Origin: Macrolepiota albuminosa | Taxonomy: Eukaryota; Basidiomycota; Agaricomycetes; Agaricales; Agaricaceae | Length of the DNA: 64,000 nucleotides | NCBI GenBank assembly: GCA_027475525.1 | Contig: JAMWFC010000130.1 | Span: 124,001-188,000, forward strand | Direction: 5' to 3' | Shown here: positions 21,501-30,034 of the stretch, piece by piece | Numbering within the stretch: the first letter of the stretch is position 1 | Layout of the letters: every line of letters begins with the position of its first letter | Translations under genes and position numbers: made by a program | The notes under the pieces: model-generated | The model's input: only the letters and a program-made list of their open reading frames with translations | Database searches by the model: none | Told to the model about the DNA's origin: nothing

Positions 21501-23197
21501 GACGACACATGTGTGAAACAGAGAGACCTGCGTACTTTGGCGACAAGGAGCTGTTCAACCCAATTTAAACGGGATAAAACAACTGGAACAGCACCAATCC
21601 AAAAACCGTTTGCAAGTGCATACTTAGGAACTTTGCCCTTCAACAATGGGATCCTGCACTCTGAACAGACAGAATTGCATCTATGATCCAACACCGGGCC
21701 TTTTATTTCTCTCACAGATTCCGTTCCTGAACGCCTCTCCACTCTGGTAACTCCTTTGGCGGATAACACACCGAGAAACCCTTTCATACTTTTTAGAGTA
21801 TGCATATCCTTAACTGGGCGCAGCAAACCACAAACAGCGCAACCACTCTCTTCTAATTGCGCTGGACCTGTTTCGTTGCAAAAGTCGCGTATGATTTGAG
21901 TAGTTAGGCTTGGTGTAAGAGGCGCAGGAGGAAATTCGGGCTTGTCAGGGCCCCGAACATCTGCCTCAAGAACAACTTCATACTTTTGATTACGCACTAC
22001 AGAGCGTCTCAGCGTGTTTCTTGCTTGTGAACTGAGTTCAGCCGTCAATACAGTAGACCAACTAACGCATTTCGAGCAACTGTGAGAATTAAATAAATCA
22101 CTTGGATGTGACGCTCTAAAACGCTTAGGCAGCACAATCCCATGTATACGCGCTACGGATCGTAGCTGCTTCAATGTGAGATGTTGTGAAAGGGTAGACA
22201 AAGGCAGCCTAGCATGCACGTATCCTGCAGCAATCGGGTACGACAGCAAACCTACATCATCTGCATGATTGATGAATTTGAATACGTGTCGCGGGTTGTG
22301 TTTGCCCTGACTCGCGTCGATGTACGTATCTACTTGTGCAAAGGAGAACGCATAGGTTTTACCACCGCCTATAGGTCGCCTGAGGACACGTTTAGGTTTA
22401 CGAAGCGATCTTTGACGTCCGAGGGACTTGCGCGCGGACAATCGACCACTCCTACGGGAAGCTCTAGACGCAGATAGATGCGAATACCCTGATATTCTAA
22501 GTCCAGGTACCACAAACGATTTTACTGCAGAAAGGGTTGAGCTAATAACGATGTGTTGGTCCAAACAAGGCCACGTATCAGGCAAACGGTATCCACGCAG
22601 TAAGGTTTCGACAGCAAACGTAACATTACATACATTGTTCCTCATCATGCGGTTACACAATATAGGACCTAGGTGGCATCGGCGCAGGCACGCTAGAAAA
22701 TCGTGACGGGACATGAGGGATCGCATCACAAAAAGTCGCGTTATCCTGCATCGTTTGAACGTCGCCGGAACAGTCGAAAATCTACAATAATATAACCAGG
22801 GCATATAGAACCGAAAAAAAACATAGTATCGATTAGGTATGTTGACCCTAAAAAAGGAAAATACCCAATGCGTGTGTGTCCTGTTGCCCATGGAGTCTTG
22901 AATTGCAAGGTATGTGCACTGATTTGTGCACATATCAAACCGTACAGTAGTATGGCATTCTGTATAGGTACGATAGCATCGTTCAGTATCACGGATCGAG
23001 CATCGCTCAGTATCATAGATCGAGCATTGCTCGGCGTTCGACAGAACACATAGGTATCGAGAGCGCGCGGGTTGAATTACTGTAGGCTCCCTGTCGACCG
23101 TACATGAGATATGTCGCACCAAATTAGATACGTGCATACCTTGTGAACGATGCATATTTAAAAACAACGAGCAATATATGGACTGATAGCCAGGCAC
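15506..23197 (-). CDS. Helitron Rep/PIF1-type helicase with a C-terminal cysteine-protease-like domain
   Basis: One uninterrupted 2563-codon frame. The protein would nick and unwind DNA for rolling-circle transposition. Order of parts: a basic N terminus; a zinc-ribbon-rich DUF6570-like region (CAVCGLL and HRCNSVCSEC); the Helitron_like_N Rep domain with the HUH-type triad HLH at residues 987-989 (codons near 20239) and Tyr candidates at 1290 and 1298 in MYLLGNPDHY; and a PIF1 helicase with Walker A GGTGKT near residue 1690, FDEVSML and later motifs to about 2170. The last 260 residues hold LNSCAYDS (Cys2310), GNSHFSSR (His2510) and WYHDG (Asp2526), in the order of a USP/papain-type triad. 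The first 157 residues are low-complexity and partly derived from a short repeat, so translation probably starts at Met158 (22726) or Met162 (22714). The lack of any break suggests a recently active element. Confidence 0.9.
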   Translation of the reverse strand: MPGYQSIYCSLFLNMHRSQGMHVSNLVRHISCTVDREPTVIQPARSRYLCVLSNAEQCSIYDTERCSIRDTERCYRTYTECHTTVRFDMCTNQCTYLAIQDSMGNRTHTHWVFSFFRVNIPNRYYVFFRFYMPWLYYCRFSTVPATFKRCRITRLFVMRSLMSRHDFLACLRRCHLGPILCNRMMRNNVCNVTFAVETLLRGYRLPDTWPCLDQHIVISSTLSAVKSFVVPGLRISGYSHLSASRASRRSGRLSARKSLGRQRSLRKPKRVLRRPIGGGKTYAFSFAQVDTYIDASQGKHNPRHVFKFINHADDVGLLSYPIAAGYVHARLPLSTLSQHLTLKQLRSVARIHGIVLPKRFRASHPSDLFNSHSCSKCVSWSTVLTAELSSQARNTLRRSVVRNQKYEVVLEADVRGPDKPEFPPAPLTPSLTTQIIRDFCNETGPAQLEESGCAVCGLLRPVKDMHTLKSMKGFLGVLSAKGVTRVERRSGTESVREIKGPVLDHRCNSVCSECRIPLLKGKVPKYALANGFWIGAVPVVLSRLNWVEQLLVAKVRRSLCFTHVSSSGLSKMNAHLIAFESPVEKVYHVLPPPRADMDDVLAILFTGPCQPTGEDLKRLPLLVRRNAVKQALEWLKLNHSAYTDIEICDSNLDDYPEDTPPVKVVYKESLEENRTVDPAVYKVDGDNGVSAGDCPFVVHGLTGESLSAKTKDELKGIALKHWHSNGKALLVGHSSRPVNWMKDATVYPQMFPWLFPYGFGGPGCVKGCVSVKVHKGNLLMYHDKRFQRDTGFPFAAFSHEQIRAATTGGFLAIERNDFAHIAERIASLDVELLKSMADRMAKGKIIKPTNQEEQKCFKVIEDVDAVSGRIDGSPITKKHMRNEIWSLVIDKGAPSWFITLSPVDIRHPICLYYAGDNIKFEPDVLLPSDTAYRLIARNPVAGARFFHFMVSAFIKHVLGVDTEHEGLYGHTSAYYGTVEQQGRLTLHLHMLLWLRGSLSPEEARRKIMDPSSDFQRALVEYLESAFTGDFLTGTMDQVIDNIEKSKKMPEYIDPTRTMPQPPPPDHLCRSKQETSINRLPVPTARDASTDSIPDAGQSDPQALPQECVGCEETSNWWTQFRNTVDDIVFRSNVHTCHTSYKKDGSKKLGKENKGCLDNKWGRCKARFPKELFQQTEVDPLTGALNMRKAEPWLNTFTASLSYLFRCNTDVTSLRSGTAVRGVLLYVTKYITKSSLKTYTAFEAVGTVLTKYQDIVNGPLPQQEKARSLMTKMANVMSAKSEMGSPMICMYLLGNPDHYTDHKFTNLHWPSFVREVKRAWPEDQPTDSSYGSDKIAIIRKKGRVVGLSPVFDYIYRGIELRNMTLYEWASRCERVKSTRRGNKSSKSKTANTLTVNFTDDHPLSDSHATLVYPPGQKRVPNFIGPTLPRRDKGDRDEYCVTMLTLFKPWRSGADLKNKYDLWSAAFDSHHFTERQLCLMANMNIKYECMDARDDFYAQLKRGGMAFPGMDNSVSNIRDIEQKDYVDDEDNGQPEDYGIDLDCSNEIGKTELKRRRDMAIMTSTMTNLNWDKPVMAQTSPDTTKHSPSVSDMPGTYWRHKVSETRASILKDRQKDMLSVREQRVGRSDEQNKPGIVEVCDRSFLEKKHLNIKWEPTISEITTSFNLNEEQTRAFRIVANHAATSNPEQLRMYMGGMGGTGKTQVLKALSQYFAARGESHRFAVVAPTGTAASLLGGSTYHYLFGINDMVRDSPAQLAQVKSRLIGVQYVFFDEVSMLSCRDMYKISARLTQITGLSHLPFGGMNMVFAGDFAQLPPVTGRENAALYSRSVGMRSIDLNEQKAALGKAVWHQVTAVVILRQNMRQTMQSPDDKSFRTALANMRYRACTKDDIQFLESRRVSNLSDSSLLNDDFRNVSIITAHNIDKDAVNVVGSSRFALESGLELTDFFSEDTVLDKGDESTCKGKGRGASGRNRVPLHSSIQNILWEQPPSSTSGQVAGKLSLCVGLPIIIKTNIATELCITNGQEGYVYGWKSCTGSVGQRMIDTLFVKLKNPPHHVQIEGLSEDVVPITRSTVSTECSLPNDQKITISRSQVEILVNYAITDYASQGKTRPFNPVDLFKCQSHQAYYTALSRSATAAGTIIIRGFDRTVIQGKATGALRQEFRDLELLDEITRLRYVGKLPKGFHDAPRRSDLIASFRRCKSDTYFPPHLHPSLRWSKNDQFDDSGYIDINWHIISRERPLQERPLPKNTFVPARGAKVYKDPCSTGKRKIQEDIEHGPSKRRRLSHADSLSILQGTCPPFACSWKLNSCAYDSVLSIIYNLWREDPLEWSRKLSTSSPRLNKHLVKDFHSIAPGDHEALEETREWLRTKLSQRNHREFPFGEYTSVHSLINELSVNASDVLDSFMVCPAHHATARRRVKSKSVMIILTPGRPSIREHVDDFWCYTSTRCDSCARRLIKVSQFLMAPPIVYFDISSVSVNVDKRLEITTVDSASVSKYILKGVIYFGNSHFSSRYVSASNESWYHDGLTTGHKMIRESESTSSIDMSKCNSRTATLAVYIRTE

Positions 23198-23312
23198 CGT
23201 ACACAGACAATCTCATCGTTGAAATCAATTCACGAGTACAAAACAAGTTACATATGAAGCAACCATCACTATAGTCACCTGATCTAATATTACATCACAA
23301 CTCGAAACCATC

Positions 23313-23511
23313 GATGGAGCGATAGCTTACATAAACCATGTCCAGAGTAGCAGCTTATATAAACCATTGTTGGGGCGACAGCTTACATAAACCACTGCTG
23401 GAGCGACGGCTTACATAAACCACCGCGAGAGCCATAGCTTACATAAACCATTGCTGGAGCGATGGCTTATATAAACCACTGCTAGAGCAACAGCTTACAT
23501 AAACCACCGCT
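23313..23511. repeat. 28-bp repeat array 2, left half (split by the gypsy element)
   Basis: Seven head-to-tail units with a 28-bp period; the consensus reads GCTGGAGCGACAGC then TTACATAAACCACT. The first 14 bases form a small hairpin (GCTG, loop, CAGC) that is kept in variants such as GCTAGAGCAACAGC. The array continues after the retrotransposon at 30238. The last five bases (CCGCT, 23507-23511) are the gypsy target-site duplication. Confidence 0.85.
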
Positions 23512-23714
23512 TGTAGGACGCCGTCCTCACTTAGGCAGAACCAATAGACAATAGAACCTCGCTGTATTCGATAGGCGAGATAATATGTGTATACACGAAA
23601 TAAGGCGAAGTGGTGATGGTAAGAACCAGAGAAGTAAGTAATCGAGCGGGATCACCAATCCCCATCAGATACTAACAGTACTAAATACTGAGTGGTCGTA
23701 ATCGTAGGATTACA
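23512..23714 (-). repeat. 3' LTR of the gypsy element
   Basis: 203 bp, TGTAGG at the left edge and GATTACA at the right edge on the plus strand. It is preceded on the element's sense strand by a purine tract. Same sequence as 30035-30237. Confidence 0.95.
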
Positions 23715-24727
23715 CCCCTCCCCAACCAAAAAAAATGTTGTCGTGCAATGAAAAATGAAACGAAAGGGAGCAATGTTAGTAAGATAAAAAAAACTGCTCG
23801 CGCGGGTGCGTCAAAAACCCAAAGGGAAAAGCTACCGGCGGCAGGCACATGGTGAAGGGGAACATCTCAAATTGAGCCTCTACCATCTCCTGCCAACCAG
23901 ACATCGAGGACCTCGTTGTTCGCGAGTTCTTGACCGGACTTCCATTCGTCGTGTTCTGGACCATAACCTCGGAACCTGACCAAATATTGCCACCCACGAC
24001 CTTTTCGTCGGGCGTCCACGATCTTTTCGACATAATGCTCTTCAAGTCCTGTATCCGGGGCAAAAACAGGGCCGGGTTCTTCAAACTGTCGAGACGGGAA
24101 CAGTGAGGCATTATTTTCTGTGTAGAACAAAAGCTTTGATGTGTGATATCGTCCGTACGCCTCAGGGTCGTTCGGTCTGAATACCGTCACATTCGAAGAC
24201 TCTGGATGAACGTCAGTAACAATAAAGGGACCGTCATACCGGGGCATAAGCTTTGCCACTCGTTTTTGTCCCTTCTTTTTGTATTGCCGTCGTCTGTCTT
24301 TTGTACATACCAAAACCCGATCCCCAATTCGAAAATCGCAATCGTCCGCACGAGTTTTATTTGCCTGAGCGGCCTGCTGTATTTTGGCCTGCAATAAGTT
24401 ATCCTGTGCTGTCGCAGTATCGACAGCCAATCTTTCGATCACCCGACGCGCCGTATCCTCTTCTGATTCACTAGGATCTGTCGCCGCAATTAACGGTGGG
24501 ATTATGCGTGGAATGCGTCCCATCCTTAATTGGAACGGCGAGTACCCCGTAGATTTGTTCACCGTGTTCATGATGTCGAAACGGACACGTCGTAGTGCTC
24601 GAGCCCACCCTCTTTGTGTTCTGTCGACATGGAAACGCAATGCCTGTACAATTGTTTTATTTGAACGTTCACTGGCTCCATCTGTTTCAGGGTGGTATGC
24701 CGTTGACATTTTCATTTTCACGCCAAT
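23590..24727 (-). repeat. Inverted duplication, arm 1 (1138 bp)
   Basis: The arm covers 125 bp of the 3' LTR, the polypurine tract, the chromodomain and the end of integrase. Every position p pairs with 52284 minus p in arm 2 over the full length without an indel, as shown by identical frame boundaries on the two arms. Confidence 0.9.
23715..23723 (-). other. Polypurine tract of the gypsy element
   Basis: On the element's sense strand GGGGAGGGG directly abuts the 3' LTR, where plus-strand DNA synthesis starts in LTR retrotransposons. An inverted copy lies at 28561-28569. Confidence 0.8.
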
Positions 24728-27556
24728 AAGTCGTGTAAGGTGCTTCCAGAAACGCGATGTGAACAATTTATCCCTGTCACAAACAATGTTAGAGGGAAGA
24801 CCATTTTCACAATACCAATGTTCGAAGAAAAGCTCAGCTAGCTGTGGCGCTGTGATATCAATGCGTGTCGGAATGATACGAATGTCAGAATGAAGTCGAT
24901 CTGTCATCGTCAGTATACAATTGAATCCGTCATCCTCCGGCAGAGGCCCCACGAAGTCCATTGCAACCGATTCTCCTCGCCCCTCCGGCACTGGCAACGG
25001 GTGAAGTGGTCCCATGGGCCGTGTGGTTGGTGATTTGTAACGTTGACATTCCGCACATGCAGGGATGTACCCTTCCTCCAAATCTCGACGCATCCTAGGC
25101 CAGTAGTACGACCAGCGTAAGGCTTCATACGCTTTTTCAAACCCGAAATGGCCTAGAGAATCATGAGCAAGACGAAAAATCCGTTCGCGTAGATTGCCTG
25201 TACGAGGCACAAGCAAACGTGATCCCAAGAACCATATGCCATCCTTTTCTACCAGCGATGTCATTCCTCGGGCTGCTGCCAGCAAGTTCTTGCACCATGG
25301 GTCGTCATTGTACCCTTCACGTAGGTCATTTAAAAATCCTTTGTCGACTGTTATTGTTTGCACAGATGACACGGCGGTGTCTGGGGTCACCTTCTCGCGA
25401 GCGAGCTCAAACGCCACCGCGAATGGAGAAGCTTCTCCGACCGGAATTACTGCGTTAATACACTCCGTGATTAAATCGTCGTCGTGCATGTCTGCCAATG
25501 AACGTGCCTCTTTTTCTGACAGCTTCGTATCCGATAAGTCGTACGGAAGCCTTGATAATGCATCGGCCACCGTATTGTCCTCTCCTTTGACGTACATCAT
25601 CTTACAATCAAACTGAGATAAGAATTCCATCCAGCGAGCTTGGCGACGTGATAGATCCCGTTGACTTTCGAAATTTAGTAGGGTTTTGTGGTCTGTGAAC
25701 ACCACGAATTTCGACCCAAACAGATCCGCTCGCCATTTCTTCAATGCCCTCACAATAGCCAGCAATTCCTTCTCATGCACCGGGTAATTTAACTCGGCGC
25801 CTTTGAACGTTTGGCTTTCAAAAGCTACTGGGCGAGCGGTTTCCCACGTTTCCCCGAAAGACAGCACTCCCCCTGAACGAAAATCACTCGCGTCAGTCGT
25901 AACGTAGATTGTCTTTGATGTGTCTCGATGGTCGATTGTGGTCAAACAATCGCGGCTGATCACTAACTCTTTGATGCAATCAAATGCGCGTTGGTGTTTC
26001 CACGACCAAGTGGGAAAGTCTCGCTCACACTCCTGCGTGGTTAACGTGTTGAGAATTCCGGTATACTCAGCCAGTTTTGGCAAAAATCCCGCAATATACC
26101 TCACAAGACCCAGGAAAGATCTGACGTCCTTCGCTGATCGCGGAGTTGGCCATGCTAGAATACGATCAACCTTCTTACTGTCAGCCTCAATACCCTTGGC
26201 AGAGATGTGATGGCCCAGGAAGTCGATACTAGTACGGTACAGATGGGACTTTTTGAGATTTACAAACATACATGCTTTTCTCAGTGCCTCCAATATTCTG
26301 CGAACATTTTCATGATGTTCTTCTAGTGATTCAGACCAAATGACGATGTCATCCAAGTAAACATGGCAAATTTTGCCAATGTACTCTCGCAGTGCGGCAG
26401 TCACACGACGTTGTTGAATGGCAGGTGCGTTCCTTAACCCCATAGGCATTACAAGCCATTCATACAGTCCGAACGGTGTTGATACCGCCGTCAGTGGCAC
26501 ATGCTCGGGGTCCATTCTTGTTTGGAAAAACGCGTTGGTTAAATCCAAGACAGCGAAAAATTTCCCTTTTGCACAATCATGTAATATGTCTTCCACCCTT
26601 GGAATAGGATGGTTGTCTGGCACTGTCGCCGCATTCAGAGCGCGATAATCATTGACCCAACGCGGTAACGCGGTGGAATCCGCTTTTGGGATCAAAAAGG
26701 CTGGCGATGCGAACTGCGATGCAGATGGTTGAATACGCCCTGCTTGCAAGTGGTCATCAATCAGCGTTTTCCACGCTTCACGATATTTACGTGGGCATTG
26801 ATACGTTCGAGTTTTAATCGCATGGTCGGCGTTCTTCAACTTAATTTGCGCCAGCACGTCTTTCGGAAGGTCTTTTACGTTTACGGTTGGCTCAAACACG
26901 TCTTTGAACTCTTGTTTTACACGTTCGTCATGCTTCTCCAGTGTTTGTTCCATTGCTAACTCTTCGATTCGTAGACGGATAGCGGCAACCACATTCACTT
27001 CTGCGACCTTTTCAAACAGTCCCAGTCGCTCCATGTTCTCCAAACGCATGCTACACACCGCTTTCAACTCTTTCATCAACTCTTTACGGTTGTTAAATGT
27101 CTCCTTCATTTTCTTTCTCCACGGCACGAACTTTCGGACAAACTTTTTCTGTTGTAGTTCAGGATGTAATAAGTCATACATCGTACGTTTGTCTATAACA
27201 GTATCTTTATCATGGTCAATTACAATGTGATTTGTCTTTAAAAACGGACGACCAAGAATTATAGGGTAACATAAGTTCGGTGCGACAATAGCTCGTACAG
27301 TATTCGAAGTCCACGTTTTGTCAAGAGACGTCGTTGATAATTTACAATATTCGGAGAGTACAGTGGGAACTTTCTTTTCGGAGTTTGACAGTGCAACGGA
27401 CACAATAAGCGGTTCTTTCAAGCGATATTTTCGAAGTCCAAGGCGGCGAACTAAATCTGTGTCCACGAGCACAAGATGTGAGCCGTCGTCCAATAACATC
27501 GGAACAGTGATAGGGGATTCAATCTCTGGTCCCGTAACGGTCCCATTCCAAACAAG
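23867..27556 (-). CDS. Gypsy pol: protease (partial), reverse transcriptase, RNase H, integrase, chromodomain
   Basis: A 1210-codon frame on the minus strand (first Met at 27499; the frame stays open to the duplication junction at 27556). In order: retropepsin segment MLLDDGSHLVLVD at the start; reverse transcriptase with CHVYLDDIVIW (the YxDD box) and PSASQFASPAFLIPKADS; RNase H with YVTTDASDF and HEKELLAI; integrase with the zinc-binding HHCC region (H-x-CAEC near CAECQRYK) and a D,D-35-E core including MDFVGPLP and AYHPETDGASERSNK; and a C-terminal chromodomain YLVRFRGYGPEHDEW that would read chromatin marks for target choice. All catalytic residues I can identify are present. The N-terminal protease part and the gag link are cut off by arm 2 of the inverted duplication. 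Confidence 0.93.
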   Translation of the reverse strand, partial: LVWNGTVTGPEIESPITVPMLLDDGSHLVLVDTDLVRRLGLRKYRLKEPLIVSVALSNSEKKVPTVLSEYCKLSTTSLDKTWTSNTVRAIVAPNLCYPIILGRPFLKTNHIVIDHDKDTVIDKRTMYDLLHPELQQKKFVRKFVPWRKKMKETFNNRKELMKELKAVCSMRLENMERLGLFEKVAEVNVVAAIRLRIEELAMEQTLEKHDERVKQEFKDVFEPTVNVKDLPKDVLAQIKLKNADHAIKTRTYQCPRKYREAWKTLIDDHLQAGRIQPSASQFASPAFLIPKADSTALPRWVNDYRALNAATVPDNHPIPRVEDILHDCAKGKFFAVLDLTNAFFQTRMDPEHVPLTAVSTPFGLYEWLVMPMGLRNAPAIQQRRVTAALREYIGKICHVYLDDIVIWSESLEEHHENVRRILEALRKACMFVNLKKSHLYRTSIDFLGHHISAKGIEADSKKVDRILAWPTPRSAKDVRSFLGLVRYIAGFLPKLAEYTGILNTLTTQECERDFPTWSWKHQRAFDCIKELVISRDCLTTIDHRDTSKTIYVTTDASDFRSGGVLSFGETWETARPVAFESQTFKGAELNYPVHEKELLAIVRALKKWRADLFGSKFVVFTDHKTLLNFESQRDLSRRQARWMEFLSQFDCKMMYVKGEDNTVADALSRLPYDLSDTKLSEKEARSLADMHDDDLITECINAVIPVGEASPFAVAFELAREKVTPDTAVSSVQTITVDKGFLNDLREGYNDDPWCKNLLAAARGMTSLVEKDGIWFLGSRLLVPRTGNLRERIFRLAHDSLGHFGFEKAYEALRWSYYWPRMRRDLEEGYIPACAECQRYKSPTTRPMGPLHPLPVPEGRGESVAMDFVGPLPEDDGFNCILTMTDRLHSDIRIIPTRIDITAPQLAELFFEHWYCENGLPSNIVCDRDKLFTSRFWKHLTRLIGVKMKMSTAYHPETDGASERSNKTIVQALRFHVDRTQRGWARALRRVRFDIMNTVNKSTGYSPFQLRMGRIPRIIPPLIAATDPSESEEDTARRVIERLAVDTATAQDNLLQAKIQQAAQANKTRADDCDFRIGDRVLVCTKDRRRQYKKKGQKRVAKLMPRYDGPFIVTDVHPESSNVTVFRPNDPEAYGRYHTSKLLFYTENNASLFPSRQFEEPGPVFAPDTGLEEHYVEKIVDARRKGRGWQYLVRFRGYGPEHDEWKSGQELANNEVLDVWLAGDGRGSI

Positions 27557-28694
27557 ATTGGCGTGAAAATGAAAATGTCAACGGCATACCACCCTGAAAC
27601 AGATGGAGCCAGTGAACGTTCAAATAAAACAATTGTACAGGCATTGCGTTTCCATGTCGACAGAACACAAAGAGGGTGGGCTCGAGCACTACGACGTGTC
27701 CGTTTCGACATCATGAACACGGTGAACAAATCTACGGGGTACTCGCCGTTCCAATTAAGGATGGGACGCATTCCACGCATAATCCCACCGTTAATTGCGG
27801 CGACAGATCCTAGTGAATCAGAAGAGGATACGGCGCGTCGGGTGATCGAAAGATTGGCTGTCGATACTGCGACAGCACAGGATAACTTATTGCAGGCCAA
27901 AATACAGCAGGCCGCTCAGGCAAATAAAACTCGTGCGGACGATTGCGATTTTCGAATTGGGGATCGGGTTTTGGTATGTACAAAAGACAGACGACGGCAA
28001 TACAAAAAGAAGGGACAAAAACGAGTGGCAAAGCTTATGCCCCGGTATGACGGTCCCTTTATTGTTACTGACGTTCATCCAGAGTCTTCGAATGTGACGG
28101 TATTCAGACCGAACGACCCTGAGGCGTACGGACGATATCACACATCAAAGCTTTTGTTCTACACAGAAAATAATGCCTCACTGTTCCCGTCTCGACAGTT
28201 TGAAGAACCCGGCCCTGTTTTTGCCCCGGATACAGGACTTGAAGAGCATTATGTCGAAAAGATCGTGGACGCCCGACGAAAAGGTCGTGGGTGGCAATAT
28301 TTGGTCAGGTTCCGAGGTTATGGTCCAGAACACGACGAATGGAAGTCCGGTCAAGAACTCGCGAACAACGAGGTCCTCGATGTCTGGTTGGCAGGAGATG
28401 GTAGAGGCTCAATTTGAGATGTTCCCCTTCACCATGTGCCTGCCGCCGGTAGCTTTTCCCTTTGGGTTTTTGACGCACCCGCGCGAGCAGTTTTTTTTAT
28501 CTTACTAACATTGCTCCCTTTCGTTTCATTTTTCATTGCACGACAACATTTTTTTTGGTTGGGGAGGGGTGTAATCCTACGATTACGACCACTCAGTATT
28601 TAGTACTGTTAGTATCTGATGGGGATTGGTGATCCCGCTCGATTACTTACTTCTCTGGTTCTTACCATCACCACTTCGCCTTATTTCGTGTATA
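27557..28694 (+). repeat. Inverted duplication, arm 2 (1138 bp), with integrase/chromodomain frame
   Basis: Reverse complement of 23590-24727. It carries a plus-strand frame (27563-28417, 284 codons) for the integrase C-terminal part and chromodomain, the polypurine tract and 125 bp of LTR. The left junction shows the microhomology ATTGGC shared by the protease region and integrase. The right junction joins LTR sequence TGTATA directly to gag at 28695. The 2829-bp spacer between the arms is the pol gene. Confidence 0.9.
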
Positions 28695-29794
28695 GATGCA
28701 ACAGACGAGACGGTAGCAGCAACAGGTCGTGATGCACGTGCACCTGAAGCTTTCAGTGCATCTATGCGTGCTTGAGTCCACGTCTGATACTTTGCGGGAT
28801 CTGGAAAAGATTCTGTACAGTTACTAGTCCTGCAGGACACGAAAGGGCGACGACACCGATAACATCCACTGTTGTCTCGCAGGAGACGCTTTTCTTCATC
28901 CGTCAACGGTGGCAACCTTCCTCCCTTCTGCGCCGCCGAAACGTTCGTAGTGGACGTGTTCGATTTATTCGCTGTAGTCAGAGGTTTCTTAGACTGTCGG
29001 AATACCTCGTCCGCTATCTCTCTAGCCCGTTTCTCCGATTGGCGCCGAGTATCATCCAATAATCGAATGCTGTTCAACCATGTATGAAAGTCCACGGTGG
29101 CATCCAAATTGCGCTCGAAATACATGACCGAGAGTGCAGAATCCAATTTCGCTTCAATTTGTGTGCGAAGACGGGCAAGATCGAAATGAGATGGCGTTCC
29201 AAGCAATAACGAATTCTGTTTCTGAATATACGACGCGAAATCCCAAAATGTTTGTCTCTTGTGATTGAAGTTTGCCGACAGGATGCGAATACGGACCCTC
29301 GGTTCCCAATCCGGAGGTAAATAGTTTGCTCGAAGCTCTTTCATAAATCCTTCAAAAGACAGTTGAACGATATGATCTCGTTGGCCCGAAATCCAATCCC
29401 GCATGCGATAATCCTTGATCCCCACCAGCAGGTGACGAACCTGGTCGGACTCCTCGATACCCTTGGTGTCGAAGAAATCCCGGCACGCTGTTTCATAATC
29501 TTTAGCTATTTCCGGTGTTAAGTCTCCTTCCGTCAAAATAGGAGGCTTAGTGTAACGATCCTCGACGGTCGCCTGTCTCGGTCCTGGTTCGGTAACAGTT
29601 GTCATCTTGCGACGGTTGGATGCGGGTAAGGGTGCGGGAGAAGAAGAACTGTCAGAAGGTACAGTTCGCTTTCGTAACGGCAAGGAATTAAGTTCCTCCT
29701 GTCTTTCGGACGGTTCTGCAGTGGCGGAGGTGGGCAAGGAAGACAATGGAGAGATATTTACAATCCGTTTGCGCGCACTACGGCGCGGTTTCAA
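28643..29794 (-). CDS. Gypsy gag-like capsid protein, C terminus replaced
   Basis: A 383-codon frame. Residues 1-75 are Ser/Pro/Lys-rich and residues 90-260 are the helical capsid-like domain (SFEGFMKELRANYLPPDWE and QTFWDFASYIQKQNSLLLG are typical of basidiomycete gypsy gag). A zinc knuckle then reads CYRC-x6-C-x4-C, where a His would usually be the third ligand. Capsid assembly and RNA packaging would be its role. The last 17 residues come from the antisense LTR in arm 2 of the inverted duplication (from 28694 down), so the original gag end and its link to protease are lost. Confidence 0.85.
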   Translation of the reverse strand: MKPRRSARKRIVNISPLSSLPTSATAEPSERQEELNSLPLRKRTVPSDSSSSPAPLPASNRRKMTTVTEPGPRQATVEDRYTKPPILTEGDLTPEIAKDYETACRDFFDTKGIEESDQVRHLLVGIKDYRMRDWISGQRDHIVQLSFEGFMKELRANYLPPDWEPRVRIRILSANFNHKRQTFWDFASYIQKQNSLLLGTPSHFDLARLRTQIEAKLDSALSVMYFERNLDATVDFHTWLNSIRLLDDTRRQSEKRAREIADEVFRQSKKPLTTANKSNTSTTNVSAAQKGGRLPPLTDEEKRLLRDNSGCYRCRRPFVSCRTSNCTESFPDPAKYQTWTQARIDALKASGARASRPVAATVSSVASIHEIRRSGDGKNQRSK

Positions 29795-30034
29795 GGGAAC
29801 AGAAGTAGGAGACGTTTGAGGCAGCTTGACAACCGGCAGAATGACGTGGCGTCCCGAAATTCAGGACCCCCCCCAAGTATATGCGTTCGAAAAATCGAGA
29901 GAACAGACCGTAACGTCTTTCCCCGAGTCTGTGTTCCAAAGGCGGGATGGTCGACTTTGATTTACCGTCTGGTCGACCGAAATACAGCTCGGAAAAGGAC
30001 GGACGACAGCGAAAGGTGGATATTGTCAAAAAAG
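29795..30034 (-). other. 5' leader of the gypsy element
   Basis: Between the 5' LTR and the gag ATG on the minus strand. The bases directly after the LTR (CTTTTTTGACAATATCC) do not begin with TGG, so I see no standard tRNA primer-binding site. A shadow frame (29778-30053) is not considered coding. Confidence 0.5.

Noticed and set aside
23313..23511. CRISPR-like array of 28-bp repeats
   Set aside because: The units are contiguous with no unique spacers, are degenerate, and lie in a eukaryotic genome next to a Helitron gene.
23776..24111. Open frames antisense to pol (and their twins at 28173-28508 and others)
   Set aside because: They are reverse-frame shadows of the chromodomain/integrase coding sequence and recur only because the segment is duplicated.
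30018..30034. tRNA primer-binding site of the gypsy element
   Set aside because: The sequence after the 5' LTR does not start with TGG and matches no tRNA 3' end that I can recognise; self-priming is possible but unsupported.
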